Positions 45,271 to 57,771 of a DNA stretch of 64,000 nucleotides are shown piece by piece. The notes beneath the pieces were generated by a model. It ran no database searches. It saw only the letters and a list, made by a program, of their open reading frames with translations, and was not told where the DNA came from. Both the position numbers and the translations under genes were made by a program. How positions within the stretch are numbered: the stretch's first letter is position 1; each line of letters opens with the position of its first letter. Source of the DNA: Acephala macrosclerotiorum (taxonomy: Eukaryota > Ascomycota > Leotiomycetes > Helotiales > Mollisiaceae); assembly GCA_014904845.1 (NCBI GenBank), contig MU119208.1, positions 124,001 through 188,000 on the forward strand, read 5' to 3'.

Positions 45271-46490
45271 ATGAATCCTCCATCGAACAAGAAACAAAAG
45301 CCGACACAAGGACAGAGAAGAAGTCCCCAATCGCGTTCCATTGGCCCGGAATGAAACTAGATACTCGACTCATAGTCTTTTGTCAAGAGTTCTATGTTCA
45401 TTCGATGCTGTTGAAGCTGCATTCAACGTAATTTCGCAAGTTTTTGGATTCGCCTGACAAGGTTGCCTCCTTGAACAACGGAGCTGCTCTGGCGACAGCT
45501 TCCGAGACTATGGTATCGACACCAGAAGGCACTCCAGCCAGAGGAACTCTGGCGCCGTTTTCGAGCTTTCGATATGGGTGGGTGACTGTGGTTGATGAAA
45601 ATCTCGAGGATCTCGAAGATGAAGAGGTAGTAGACTGGCACCTAGTCCGTCTCGACCCCTAAGTTAGTTCCCTACTTTTCAATATCTGGTATCATCATTT
45701 ATAAGAAGTAGAAAGAGCCATCCGCTCTCTCAATCTTCGGAGGCAGTCTCGAAGAACTAATGTTCGACAAGATCCTTTGTGCGATCTGCAGCGAATCATA
45801 AACCCTCGACGACCCAGAACAATTGTCAAGAATCGTTGCCTTCGCTGATTTCTACTGCGCACTACCGGTTATGTCGAGAACGTTGGATGGTGCTTTGATG
45901 CGCAGTCTGGAGCTCTGTGGAAAGATCAAGACTTGGGTGGGTTATTTGTTTGTTGCCGCTGCTAAGTTTAGGTATATCTTCTTGCTTCCCATCAGGCCTT
46001 CTCCATTCTGGAGAGTTTGAAACCGACTGAGAGATATGAACACCTTGCTCTTCCGCGAAAACTTTCATCTAGGTCGTCGGTCCATTCTAAAATCCTCGCC
46101 ACCAGAGTTTCGAAGGCTAAGACTTAGTTCGTGTAGCAAGATACGCGCACGGTCAACTGGCCATCAAGCTTTCGATTGTGCAGCAGGCTATCTGGAGAGC
46201 AACTATCAAGATTGGGAGGATGAGTGGGATAAGGGACATGACAGTCAACTCTTTGAGGGCATGACTTTTGGTTCGAATGTTATGTTTCCGTGGTTCTCGA
46301 GAAACTTGGTGGGTGGGAAGAAGCTAATCTCGGAGACTGGGGAGTGTGAGGACTTGCTCGAGTCGAAGTTTGTGTTGGATAGGGGATATAAGGCTGGGGT
46401 TGAGGATTGTGAGGATCGGTTTTTGTGTGCTGAGGACCTGAGGTTGAGGACGAGGATTTGCCGTGGGATATGGAGGAGAATGACTGGTAG
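45271..46490 (+). pseudogene. BTB-like family copy 4, broken by stops and frameshifts
   Basis: Begins MNPPSNKKQKPTQ, parallel to copy 3 (MAPPTKKQK), then shifts frame near 45320 to read KSPIAFHWPGMKLDTRLIVF. An in-frame TAA at 45429-45431 interrupts LLKLHST and FRKFLDSPDK. The second half has TAA at 45799-45801 inside ILCAICSES, retains ADFYCALPVMSRTLDGAL and loses frame again around 46010-46040. Near 46435 a further shift is needed to reach VEDEDLPWDMEENDW with TAG at 46488-46490. At least four lesions make this a pseudogene, less decayed than copy 1. Confidence 0.78.
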
Positions 46491-46599
46491 ATGTGATTAG
46501 TACGTTTGCTCTGAGATATGACATGAATGATGATTCTGAAAGGCAGATAAGTCGAAGGACCTTTCGATTTGGATTGGGAAATCTCGAGGACCGGATTCT

Positions 46600-47771
46600 C
46601 TAATTCGTCGCCCCCCTCAAAGCCATAGCACCCAAAATCAACACTTCCATCTCTCTCCTCTCATCCACTTCCCTCGCCCTAACTGCCCCATTAATGCCAT
46701 TTCCATTTGCCTCCCCTTTCCCCCCACGTCCTCCCCCTCCCCCTCCGCTATTCAACTTGTAAATTTTCCTCACCCGCCCCACGTCCGTCATCGTAGCTAG
46801 CGTCTCATCATCGAATGGAACTAGCCTACCTTGGACCTGTGTAGCGAGCCGGGCAGAGAGTTGCTCGGCTGTGATTTGGGATTCGGGAGTGGAGATTTTG
46901 ATTAGGAGCAATGAGGTAGTGGTTGGTTGGATACCGAAGCGGCGGAAGGATTCGGCTATCTGTTTGAGGGGGGTTATTAGTTGTGTTAGTCTAGGAATGG
47001 TAAGGGCAGAAGGAAAGTAGAATGAACGAAGGGTTTGAGGTAGGCATCAAGTGAGGGGTAATGAGGGGTAGAAGTGCTTGGAAGCGTGACGCGATGCATT
47101 GCTGGTTTTGCAAAAGATCGCCGTAAAGCTATGCCACTATTCGTGCATAGTTCAGGCGTGTGATGTGGTTGAAGTAATAGGGTTACACAAAACAGATGCA
47201 AGTGGAGCTTTGGTCCTTAACAAAGAAAACATGATCCCGTGGTAGAAAGGTGTGATACAAAACAGAAGCTACCAATACTAAGACTTCAGCTACCCGACTA
47301 GTGGTTGGCAAGTGGAAGCGGGAGCCGAAGCCCGCGAAACAGAGGACTCGGAGGAATGGTGGTACAAACATTATTATTTGGAGACAGCGAGAAGACAATC
47401 TCAGAATGAACGTTTCTGCTTCTAAGTCTATTCGACAACAGATCATTGACGGCACGGTAAACTGCTGCCAAGGCGTGTATCTTTGAGACAATCTATTGAC
47501 CGATCAGTGACATTCCAATCTCAAACCAGTCCCAGATATTCATCCCAGTCACGTGTGCGTGCGCGGCAAATTTGAAAATGGGAAGCTCAGACAGGGGAAA
47601 GATAGGGGAACGAACCACGCTAGCATCTATAAGCGCATACTCGAAATCTGTGTTACCGTCCAAGAGCTGCTGTTGCAGGAAGGCGGCATTTTGGATGTTG
47701 CGGTACAGGGCGATGTGGATGGAGTGGCTGGGTGGAAGGTGCTCCAACTGCACCGTTTGAAGTAGTGCCAT
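46600..47771 (-). CDS. CGI121: EKC/KEOPS complex subunit Cgi121 (208 aa)
   Basis: Minus-strand join 47771-47616, 47480-47370 and 46959-46600. Exon 1 reads [20 protein letters not shown] and ends LIDASV; exon 2 reads [20 protein letters not shown], then [14 protein letters not shown]; exon 3 starts [20 protein letters not shown]. These are hallmark stretches of the Cgi121/TPRKB family. Cgi121 binds Bud32 in the KEOPS complex, which makes the t6A37 modification of ANN-decoding tRNAs and affects telomere maintenance. A Gly/Asn-rich insert (about residues 144-164) precedes the last helix, [14 protein letters not shown]. Introns are 135 and 410 nt, both long for this locus. It is convergent with the broken BTB copy 4. 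Confidence 0.88.
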
Positions 47772-49401
47772 GACGGTGGTCGGAAGGAAATGTTGGTACT
47801 CTAGCAGAACGGTATGAATCGACACTGGACGGATGAACCACCTCAAGTTGATGTCTGGATGCAGAGCTTCAGCCTTCAGAATCCAGATTCCAGAGTCACC
47901 TCAGTCACGAGGGTTTGGCTCAGCCTTGTGTACTTCTGACTTGCTGTTGATGATTGGTGTGATCTTGCATCCGAAGGCTTGCAGAGGCTGGATGTGGCTG
48001 GATGTGGACGGGCCTGATGAGTTGAAGGAGATTGAGGGCTTCACGTAGTGAGGGGATCCTCTGGTTATTCTTGGCCCTGGGAAGCTGGAAATAGAGTACC
48101 TTGCGAATAATGTTCGTGATTGTGGGGTATCAGACGGAAAAATAAGGCTGTGGTGTAGCTCAGTGGTTGTACTAGTAGTGTGGAAGCCGGAGAAGGTCGA
48201 AACGAGGGTTTGGAATAGCGCCCACGCCTCTCACTGCCGAACCTAACCTAGCCGGCCCAGCGAGTGGAATGAAGCTTAAATCTTCTGTCGGGACATCGAG
48301 GTAGGATCACAATACGGCGCGGGCGATCGACGTCGGCGCTCGTTCTCTGCATCTTGGGAAGAAAGACACATTGATAATTTACAGGCTCTCATTAATTGTC
48401 GAGTCCTGATGCTGGCCGCCACAACCAGAGTCGTACGATGATGAACGCCCCCCCTATCACGGTTGAACGGTGACCGCCGCGCAGCTGAGGGACCGAACGC
48501 CACGAGAAATGGGTATTGTCCGTGGGCGGTGTCGATCACAGTTCTGTAACGGCTGGCGTGGTAGTCGAGACTTGAGGAAAAAGTACTAAGTGCATGTGCT
48601 CAGTACCTCAGATTAAGGAGCGACCAGATGCATTCCCAAAGCAGGAGGCTGGTTCCTTTCCTCATCTTGGCCCTCGTCTTGTCTGATCGTGGGACGGTGA
48701 TCGTGCAAGCCCCAACCGGGGTCCAAAGATTTGGAAGGAATTCCCGCATGGGTTTGATCCGGTCACACCAACCGCTGCTGGTCTTGGTCTTCTCAACCAC
48801 AGATTGGTGGCACAAAGCTTGGACTGTCCTTGATATTGATGATCTTGGACGGTCTGCTATTGCGATACTGAAGGTGAATGGGTTTGGGCCTGCCGTTCCT
48901 CCTTGGAGCTGAGCGTGTGCCGCCAACCTGGTGCTGGTGATGGCCCCGGCGGCGGCGGCTGTTCTCTTTTCTGGGGCCCATATTCCCAAGTATCCAGACA
49001 TCTGTGCTCCTCCACAAATACTGTACGACAGCAAGAAACAGTCTTCACTCCCACCTGTTTCCTGACAAATTGTTCGAGTACAGTGGTTCCCAGATTCACC
49101 TTTGCCAGGAACTGCCGCATTGGTGGTAGACGAGGCGATTCCCAACACGGCTAGCGTTCTTTTCCCCAGCGAGCAACGCGCTGTTGAAATGATATTTCAC
49201 GGCCGCAGTTCGTCGCCGCCATTCCCTCACGGATACATCAAACAAGAGAGTTACAGCTCCCCTCTTCATGCGACTCCGGCCGTTCCTGAGGTGGGCGCAA
49301 TAAGACGGGACTCTCGATTCGCAGAAACTCAAAATCGAGCACTCGAATATCGACCCGCGTTCACGGCTTGTTCCACTGAACATACGGCTTCTTCCGTCGC
49401 G
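47772..49401. other. Divergent intergenic region, CGI121 / Zn2Cys6 regulator
   Basis: About 1.6 kb. No gene was supported. Near 48156-48166 TAGCTCAGTGG matches a tRNA A-box, but a proper B-box and acceptor pairing are missing. The last 0.2 kb is open in the frame of the regulator (in-frame ATG at 49190) and is taken as 5' leader. Confidence 0.45.
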
Positions 49402-52282
49402 ATGCCATCTCAAAAGCGACCCGCTGGTGATGCAAACGGCGCTCCAGCAAAGCAAGTCAAGGCAGAGCACCCAGAGGAGTTCTCGAATGCTGTCAAGAAG
49501 AAGCTACAGTCGTCCCAAAGAACTGGTCAGGCCTGCGACCGGTGCAAGGTACGATCAATCAACACCATCAAAGTCGATTCGATGCAGGGGCTAACAGATA
49601 CGTCAACAGGTCCGCAAGATCAGATGCGATGCACTTCCAGGAGGGTGCTCGCCCTGTTTGCAGAACAATTCGGAATGTCGAACGACGGACAGAATCACAG
49701 GTCGTGCTACGTCGAGAGGCTATGTCGAAGGTCTCGAACAACAGAATCGCGACCTCCAACATCGTATCCGAGAATTGGAACAACGATTGACGCAAAGCGG
49801 TGCTGATATCAAGCCTGCCAATGGATATCACGATGCACAAGGACAAGTCTACGACTATCAACCCGCTGTACCAACTCCATCATGGAATTCGGCTACTTCT
49901 AGTTACGCCTCCCAGAATAACAGCAGTATGACGGTCCAGCAACAAGAGACAAACATGTTCCGAGCACTTCCGGCCTTCCGTGCTGGATGCACTGGTGATA
50001 ACTATCTTGGTGTTTCTCCAGGAAATTCGCATTTGAGTTCCATCAAAGGCACGGCACTGTCTATTCTTGGGATGGAGATTGATATTGCTGATTTTGAATC
50101 GACCGATATGGACGAGCCAGACTCTTCAGTATTCCACCCACAACTGTACAACAAGTCTTATCAAGCTTTCCTACAATCGGCTCTTAATATCAACCCCAGA
50201 ATGGAGAAAGTAAATTTGCCGGATCGAAACGAAGGTCTTACATATGCTGCATGGTACTTCAGAGTACTAAATCCATTCGTGCCGCTCCTTCACAAGCCAA
50301 CGTTTATGAAGTTGGTAAGTTTAAACCACTGCGGACTTGAACCAATATCTAACATCAGTAGTTGACTCGTTTCTACGACGATCCAAACTTCCTTCCGACC
50401 ACTGCCGAGACAGTCATGGTGCACATGGTGTTCGCCATCATGTTCTTCCAATATGCTGCTCGTAATTGGGAAGATCCAGTCCAACAAGCCAACCTGACTC
50501 ACTCATCGAACATGCATTACCACTATTCTCTTAGCAAGTTCTACCAACTCTCTTGCAGTCATACATTCGCAGATGTTCAGGCCTTGACCCTCATTTGCGC
50601 ACATCTTCGGAACTTCCCAAAGCCAGGCGCCAGCTGGATCTTAACACAGACCACCATCTCTTTAGCCATTGAGCTCGGACTTCATCGGTCCGCGAAGCAA
50701 TGGGCACCAGATTCTATCCCAAATCCTCTGGATATTGAGATGCGAAAGCGCACGTTCTGGGCACTTCTAGCCATCCATGTTACTCTAAGTGGCAAGCTGG
50801 GAAGACCAATGGCGTTCCGACTCGAAGATTATGATGTCGAAATGCCCGAGGAAGTGGACGATGAACTGCTTTCTGAGAATGGGTTGGACACATCACGACC
50901 TGGCAAATGTCTCCACAACATTGGTCTGCATGCCATACGCATATTGCCCCTTTTCATGGAGCTGTACGCCACGATCTATGCCGTTCAACGTCCGAAACCA
51001 GAGGCCTATATTTCCACGATCAATAGTCTGGAGTCAAAGTTGAGAACCTGGAAGGAAAACTTGCCCGCAGACCTTGTCAAAGGAGAAGGTGGTCAAAATG
51101 AGCAAGAAGGAAGAGTCTTCGCTTTGTATGCTCAGATATGGGCTCTTGAGTTCCGCCTCCTCCTAAGACACCCCTCTGTCTCGATGACGACCGATGCAAC
51201 TTTTAATGCGGAGAATATGAGGATCTGCGTAGAATCATCACGTCAGATGCTAGGTGTCGTTATGCAGCTGCAGAAGTACAAGAGTCTTGACACGACATGG
51301 TACAACAGTGCCGTTTATGTTATGGCAATCACCACCACTCTTTTCGCACAGTGGGATAAGCGAGGGGAAACATCAACGGCCGACTTAGCAGCATTAAGAG
51401 ATGAGATGGATAAATGGTTGGATATCATGGGTGACGTTGGAGCATTGCTCGGTATGTTTGCCAAGAATGATCTATCTTTAAGAGCTAACAAGAGTAGGAT
51501 CTGGTAATAAATTGCGTGAGGCTGTTCGGGTAGTGACCGATGGAACATTGGGGCTATTGAGTCGAAGCCTTCCTGTTAAGAACACTGCCAATTACGTGCA
51601 GAACAACAGCTTGCCAGATTCAAAGTCACCATCTCACCGATCGAACTCTGCTAGCGCTTACCCGAGCAGTAGTAGCAACCCACATGTCTATGCTTTCGAA
51701 ACAGCAGCGACATCCCACGGGAACACTGCAACGAACTCGTCATACATCCAAGCTGAGAATCAATTATCTCACCCACAGACTCCTTATCCAGCCGCAACTC
51801 AATACTCTACGTACCCTGAATCAGCATCTACAACATCTCTCGCCTATACCCCGCATGAAACCTCACATGCCTACTCGAATTATCCAAATACCTCGGATTC
51901 TGTCGAGGCCCCACTCCTTGCCGCATTCGCACAACAAGCTTCCCAGGTCCAAGCGAACAGCACATGGCAACGTTCACCAAACACTGCAAACTCTGGCTCG
52001 CAAGCCTCATGGCAGCAATGGACCAACACCTTAGCTGGAAATCTGGAGCCACAAGATTGCTTCAGTGCCAGCGCTTTGGTACAGCTTGGCGGACGAGTTC
52101 TTGCTCAGACTAATGGGAATTCAGGCCAAAGAAGTAGTATGGGAGACATGAACACAAATCAGGTTGGTGTGAATATGGAACACGGGATTTCTGGTATGAG
52201 TGCGCAGGCCAATGGTGGAATGGCGACAGCGAATCAATGGCCATTAAACATATTCGACATCGGCCATGGATCGTCATCTTAA
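49402..52282 (+). CDS. Zn2Cys6 transcription factor with fungal MHR domain (908 aa)
   Basis: Join 49402-49548, 49610-50314, 50362-51451 and 51498-52282; introns are 61, 47 and 46 nt. The first intron splits the zinc cluster after CDRCK. The cluster is exact: C45, C48, C55, C62, C65, C72. It is followed by a coiled-coil dimerisation segment (RGYVEGLEQQNRDLQHRIRE) at about 83-105. The fungal-specific TF domain spans about residues 240-560 (WYFRVLNPFVPLLHKPTFMK; TFWALLAIHVTLSGKLGRPM). The C-terminal 250 residues are Ser/Thr/Asn/Gln-rich, a likely activation region. The start MPSQKRPAGDANG is preferred; an in-frame ATG at 49190 would add 71 residues. Targets are unknown. Confidence 0.9.
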
Positions 52283-53047
52283 TTAGGGAATAAAACTAAT
52301 GGGGCGTTATGGAGGAATATGAAAATATGGGGATCATGGCGTTATTGTGAGACAGGGCGTTAATGTTTGGAGTATGCGCTTTAGAAGCTTCTTCGGTGGA
52401 GTTGATTCTGGGTAACTTACTCGATCACCAAGCATTAGCTTAGCTAGTCGAAGGAACTTGTGGCTTCTGGGGCGCATGGACTGGAGTAGAGATACGGATC
52501 TTGTATGATATCATAGAATGGAGTTTCAAGCGGGAATTAATACTGAATTCGTTGCTTTCTAAATCTACTTGCATTGAACATTGATTGGTGTTTGCTGATG
52601 ACTGACGAAAAATTGGAAAGTGATGATAGAGCTTGAGATAGTTTCGCAAGATCTCTTATCACTCAATTACATCACGATGATTGAACGAAATGAAGATAGG
52701 TTCCAAAATTCGACAAACATTGAAAGGCTTTCATCTCAACTTGCGTGACTCTCATGCGAGGCTCAGGTACCCAGCCGCCCACTAGCGGCAGTGCTGTTGT
52801 TGCAGCAACCGCAGATCCTTGTCGCTTTTCTCCAAAGTCAACAACTCCGTGATCGCAACCAAATGCAATTCACAGACCAACAACTTCGACAACACGGAAT
52901 TTACTTCTCTTCCACAGCTGACCCAAGAATCCAGCTTCATTTAATATTTACCTTCACCCCTGCCCTTTTCCACAAGCCTAAATAGCTCGCGTCCACCATT
53001 GTTTACGCCGCGTTTGCTGGATGAGTACGATTGAGGAATAATTCACA
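52283..53047. other. Intergenic upstream of kinesin gene
   Basis: About 0.77 kb between two plus-strand genes; regulator 3' UTR and kinesin promoter. No feature was recognised. Confidence 0.45.
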
Positions 53048-56000
53048 ATGTCCACCACAGACCCAGGAGCGTCTTCAATTTCGGTCACAGGTACGCTGCA
53101 GCATATTATTCAAGCTCCTGCTATGCTGACAGGTCCCAGTTCGTGTTCGGCCTTTCACAATCCGTGAAGCTGCCCAAATGTTCGCTCCTTCTCAACACAC
53201 ACATATGAAACAACAAATACTAATAGCAACAGCACAAAATGCGACGATGGCACACTGTTCCTCGGCGATGGGTCCCTCGCTGGAGCTCCAACTCCAAAAC
53301 TTGGAAACAAGGGTATTCGATCAGTGGTCAAAGTAATAGACGACAAATGCTTGTAGGTCCAAATACTCTGCCACCGTCGTCATCTACTGATTCGAGCAGA
53401 GTATTCGACCCTCCCGAAGATAGTCCAGTCCAGAAATTCTCCCGATCCGTGGTATCCAACATGGGCAAGAGAGTAAAAGATCAAACCTTTGGTTTCGACA
53501 GAGTATTCGACGAGAACACAACACAAGGCGAGGTTTACGAAGCTACGGCGAGAGGTCTGCTGGATAGCGTTCTGGAAGGATATAATGCTACAGTATTCGC
53601 ATATGGTGCTACAGGTTGCGGAAAGACACATACGATCACTGGAACTGCGCAACAGCCTGGAATCATTTTCCTGACAATGCAGGAGCTTTTCGAGAAAATT
53701 GCCGAACGCAGCGACGAAAAGCATACGGAAGTTTCCCTCTCATATCTCGAAATCTACAACGAAACCATTCGGGATCTGCTGGTGCCTGGAGGAAGCAAAC
53801 AAGGGTTGATGCTACGTGAAGATGCCAACCAAGCAGTTTCGGTGGCAGGACTTTCGAGCCATCATCCCCACGATGTGCAGGAGGTCATGGATATGATCGT
53901 TAAGGGCAACGAGTACAGAACCGTCTCACCAACAGCCGCTAATGCAACATCCTCACGGTCGCATGCCGTTTTACAGATCAATGTCGCACAAAAAGACCGA
54001 AACGCAGATGTCAACGAACCCCATACGATGGCCACGTTGAGCATTATTGATCTTGCTGGTAGTGAGCGTGCTAGTGCTACCAAGAATCGAGGCGAACGAT
54101 TACTTGAGGGCGCAAACATCAACAAGTCTCTCCTGGCTCTAGGCGGTTGCATCAATGCTCTCTGCGACCCTCGAAAGAAGAACCACGTCCCATACCGAAA
54201 TTCGAAGCTCACACGACTTCTCAAATTCTCCCTAGGTGGCAACTGCAAGACAGTCATGATTGTCTGTGTTAGTCCTTCCAGTGCACACTTCGACGAGACG
54301 CAGAATACTTTAAGATATGCCAACCGCGCGAAAAATATCCAGACCAAGGTTACGAGGAATGTCTATAATGTCAACAGACACGTGAAGGACTTCTTGGTGA
54401 AGATTGATGAGCAAATGGCATTGATTAATGAACTCCGAGCACAACAGAAGGACTTCGAGGGTGTCGCATTCGTCAAGTTCAAGAAGCAAAGCGAGAAGCG
54501 GGATGGCATTGCAAGGGAAGGCATCATGAGAATCCGAACGGCGTTTGACAACTCTGCTCCCGAGCGACAGGAGAAGGCCAACAACATGAAGAAGCTTTCA
54601 TCAATACAGCGACGTATCAGCATCTTGTCATCGTGGATTGCTGCATTCGACACGATCTGCGATACTCGAGAGGATGGAGAGATGCCCGCCAGTCTTGCTG
54701 CGATGCGGAAGACTGCTGTAGGAATCCAATTGGAGCTCGAAAATAGCAGACAACATTATCATCAAAGACTGGACAAGATGAACTGGGAGCGAGCTGTTGA
54801 TTCGGCGTTACAGAACAGTATTCGCCTGCTGGCTGAGGTTGACGGGCCTGCAGATGGCCTAGATGTTGCAAGTCTAACTCGTGAGGCAGAACTGCTGAAG
54901 GCTAATGCTGCGAGGGACGCTTACCTGGAAGTTCTTGAGCAAGACAAGGGCGGCGAGTCACAGATAATGCAGGTGCTGCTTTCTGCTCAATTCGACATCA
55001 TCTCATCCCTGAGCGACATTCTCAGTATGAGCGAGGATGAAGCCATTCAACATGCAAAGACAATCTTCAAGCGCTTACTACAGACTTGCTCTGAAGCTGC
55101 CGGTCAAGTCATTAAGCCGGATGGATCGATGAAGATTGTGGAGGTATTTCCACCAACAAAGCGCGGAACACCTAAGAGAAAGAAGACTGTGAACCTCACA
55201 GAGAGCCAACCGAGGCCAGTCCCAGTCATGCCAGCCCTTACAGCAGCAGCACCTCAAGTCTACTCATCACCGATGAAGTCCTCGCCGCGGCGAAGAAAAG
55301 TGATGGGAAAGAAGGGTCTTTCGTATACTCCCAAGAAGAAGTCTCAGCGCAGCGTCAGATGGCGCGATGATGCTGATGCTGGAAACTTGGCCGAATTCGA
55401 GAAGACACCTCAGAAGCTGGCCGCCACTCCGGAAGTCTCATCAGCCGAAGACAGCCTTACACTACCATCAATGCCATCTTATATTGCTGAAGATGTCTCA
55501 AACGACTCTCTTGGCTCCTCGCCAATTCCTGCCGCACCACAGCCCTCATTCGATATCAAGCCCAAAGTAAATAGATTTCAAGCTGGTTTCTTGGCGAAGA
55601 GAACAGATGGATCACCGCCACCTCCAACCATCACCAACCTATCCTCGTCCGATAACGAGCAGTCTCCTCTACGCACAATCAATCTCTCGAACGCTGCTAA
55701 TCGATCATCACTACACCAAGTCCAGACAGCAGAAAACGAGACTCCAAATGACAGTGGTAACAACTCGTCATCGGAAAGCGAGAATGGTAGCTGGAAGGTC
55801 GACAAATCCGACTGCGCGAAGATCGGCCAAGCCTTGAAGCGATCTGGGTCCATCTCAAGAGCCTCCAATGCACACGACTCAATTCGCGGCAGAAGAGCCA
55901 GAAGTCCTCCAGCATCAGTCATGGCCGGCTCACCACCGAACGAGAACCTTTTCACAGCCGGTCACGCCCGTCGTATGGTCACTAGTCAAAAAGAAGGAGC

Positions 56001-56199
56001 ATTCTCCTCGAGTGTTCTAAGTCCTCGCACCGCCCCGATCACGAAGAACAACCGCCGCACCACTATCGATGTCGGTCACAATAGACAGGTTAGTGGTTCG
56101 ATGTCAAGTGGGCCTGTGAGACTTACTGGCATGATTGGTAGCGCGCCTAAGCAACGTGAAAGTGTCGCCGGTTTGACTGGCAAGGGATCTTGGCGCTGA
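53048..56199 (+). CDS. Kinesin-8 family motor (Kip3/Klp5-6 type, 1,000 aa)
   Basis: Join 53048-53090, 53140-53179, 53233-53352 and 53400-56199; introns are 49, 53 and 47 nt. Joining gives MSTTDPGASSISVT, VRVRPFTIREAAQ, then CDDGTLFLGDGSLAGAPTPK and VFDPPEDSPVQKFSRS, the extended loop typical of kinesin-8. The N-terminal motor has P-loop GATGCGKT (137-144), switch I NATSSRSH (249-256) and switch II DLAGSE (285-290). A neck/coiled coil follows near RHVKDFLVKIDEQMALINEL, and the C-terminal 350 residues are basic, Ser/Pro-rich and disordered. Kinesin-8 walks to microtubule plus ends and promotes their depolymerisation, setting spindle and nuclear position. Length and layout fit filamentous-fungal orthologues. 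Confidence 0.9.
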
Positions 56200-57567
56200 A
56201 TGATTTGAGGGGTTGGTACTGGCGAAGGTGTAAGAATAATGGTTGAGACTGGCATTGGCATTGTTTGCGATTGTGAATCATTGCATTGGAGTGGCTGCAA
56301 TTGCATGATGATAATGACCTCCCTTTCTTGTATTTGTGTTTTTCAAGTTCATTACTCTGTCAAAGGATCGGGTCCAGCTCAGATTGTTGGCGTCAAGAGA
56401 GTTTGGCGTCGGGCCTGGACTTGGTCAATAATTGATTCGAATTTGGAGTTCTTGTGCAAGTCAAGTATCGGAATAAAGGGTGGGCTGTTTGTTAGGGTTT
56501 GTTAGAATATGGAGATTTTTACACTTCATTTGTGCTTCTTTTGGAGTAGTGGCTTGATTGTGACTGATGTCGTGGTGATTTCCCAGACGAATGCGTTGCC
56601 GCGCGACCACTAGGGCAACAGACAGCGGGAACACGACGCGTCACAATGTCGATTGGAGCGTAGGCGAGCATCTCGAAAATCAAACTCAAACTTTAATGGA
56701 ACTTGAAGAATGATTCTATCATATGCTCCTGCTTGAATCGATTTGCAGGATTGGTGTTGTGAGGATGAGGATGAGATAATGTGGATGTGAAGTTGAAGGT
56801 GCCGAGCTGCGGCGAGAACATGACGCGTCGAAACTCAACGAATAACGTCGTGGTTGTCACGCAATCTGGGTGAGAAGGTATTTGAGTTATAAAAAATGTT
56901 TTTCCTGCATTACACTAAGGTAATTAATTGATGTTGCAGGCTCGATGTCTAGAAGGTTGAGGTATGATGTCGTTGGGTGAGTAGCGGCTTCAAGGGATTG
57001 AGAATCTGATTTCTGAGAGGAGTGGTTTGATGTAGAAATCATTGAAGTGTTCATCGAGTAGGTTGATTTTATTTGATTTGAATTAATATTCAAGCTTGGG
57101 TTGCGGAAATTGATTTGCGACTTATAGAGCTGAGGTCCAGCGATGGTGCTGAGACGGTGTTTACTAGTACATTCACGACTTCAACGGAGAGCAGTCAAAA
57201 CGGGCGGAAATGCATGACAGATGTTTCTGAAGATTATTGATTTGAATAAAGTCATGAGTTATCAAATTGTGGTCAGATAATTCTCAACCTCGATGCTCCT
57301 CTTGCAAGTGTTGTTCAAGTGCACCAGCCACTAGCACCACTTACTCGTTACGCCTTCAACCCTACAACAAAATCACCATCACAACACCACAATCTCCAAA
57401 AAGAATGCCTCACATTTAAGACAATCATCTAAGTGAGTTTCGCGCATCTCAGCACCTGCCTGATCCCCAATATACGTTGCATCCCATAGCGTCCATATCT
57501 TTCTTTCAGAACTAACCAAGCGGAACGCATCAGGCCAAAACCCAACATCCGTTGCGGTTTGAGATAC
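56200..57567. other. Convergent intergenic region
   Basis: About 1.4 kb between the kinesin gene and the small minus-strand ORF. No gene was seen. Confidence 0.45.
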
Positions 57568-57771
57568 CTATCTACCAGGCCTCATTGGACAATTATGCAT
57601 GCAATCATGATAATCAACCCAGTTGATAGGCGGACGTACGTTCCGACATTTCGGTTGCCTGCGGATCTTGCGCCAGATACTGTTGAACCAATCGAGGTGT
57701 TGTTTGCAGTAGACTTTGTTGGTTACTTCGTCGCTGCAGCTTCTGCAGATTTGGGTGTGGAAGGCACACAT
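57568..57771 (-). CDS. Small cysteine/histidine-rich hypothetical protein (67 aa)
   Basis: ATG at 57771 opens MCAFHTQICRSCSDEVTNKV, then YCKQHLDWFNSIWRKI and DYHDCMHNCPM before TAG. Seven Cys and several His are spaced in pairs (CRSC; CMHNC), suggesting metal binding. The frame is open 110 codons further upstream, but that part is of low complexity, so the shorter start is chosen. No homologous family can be named. Could be spurious. Confidence 0.45.
   Translation of the reverse strand: MCAFHTQICRSCSDEVTNKVYCKQHLDWFNSIWRKIRRQPKCRNVRPPINWVDYHDCMHNCPMRPGR

Noticed and set aside
48150..48220. tRNA-like A-box (TAGCTCAGTGG)
   Set aside because: The following B-box candidate (GGTCGAAACG) is one base short and the flanks do not form a 7 bp acceptor stem, so no tRNA is called.
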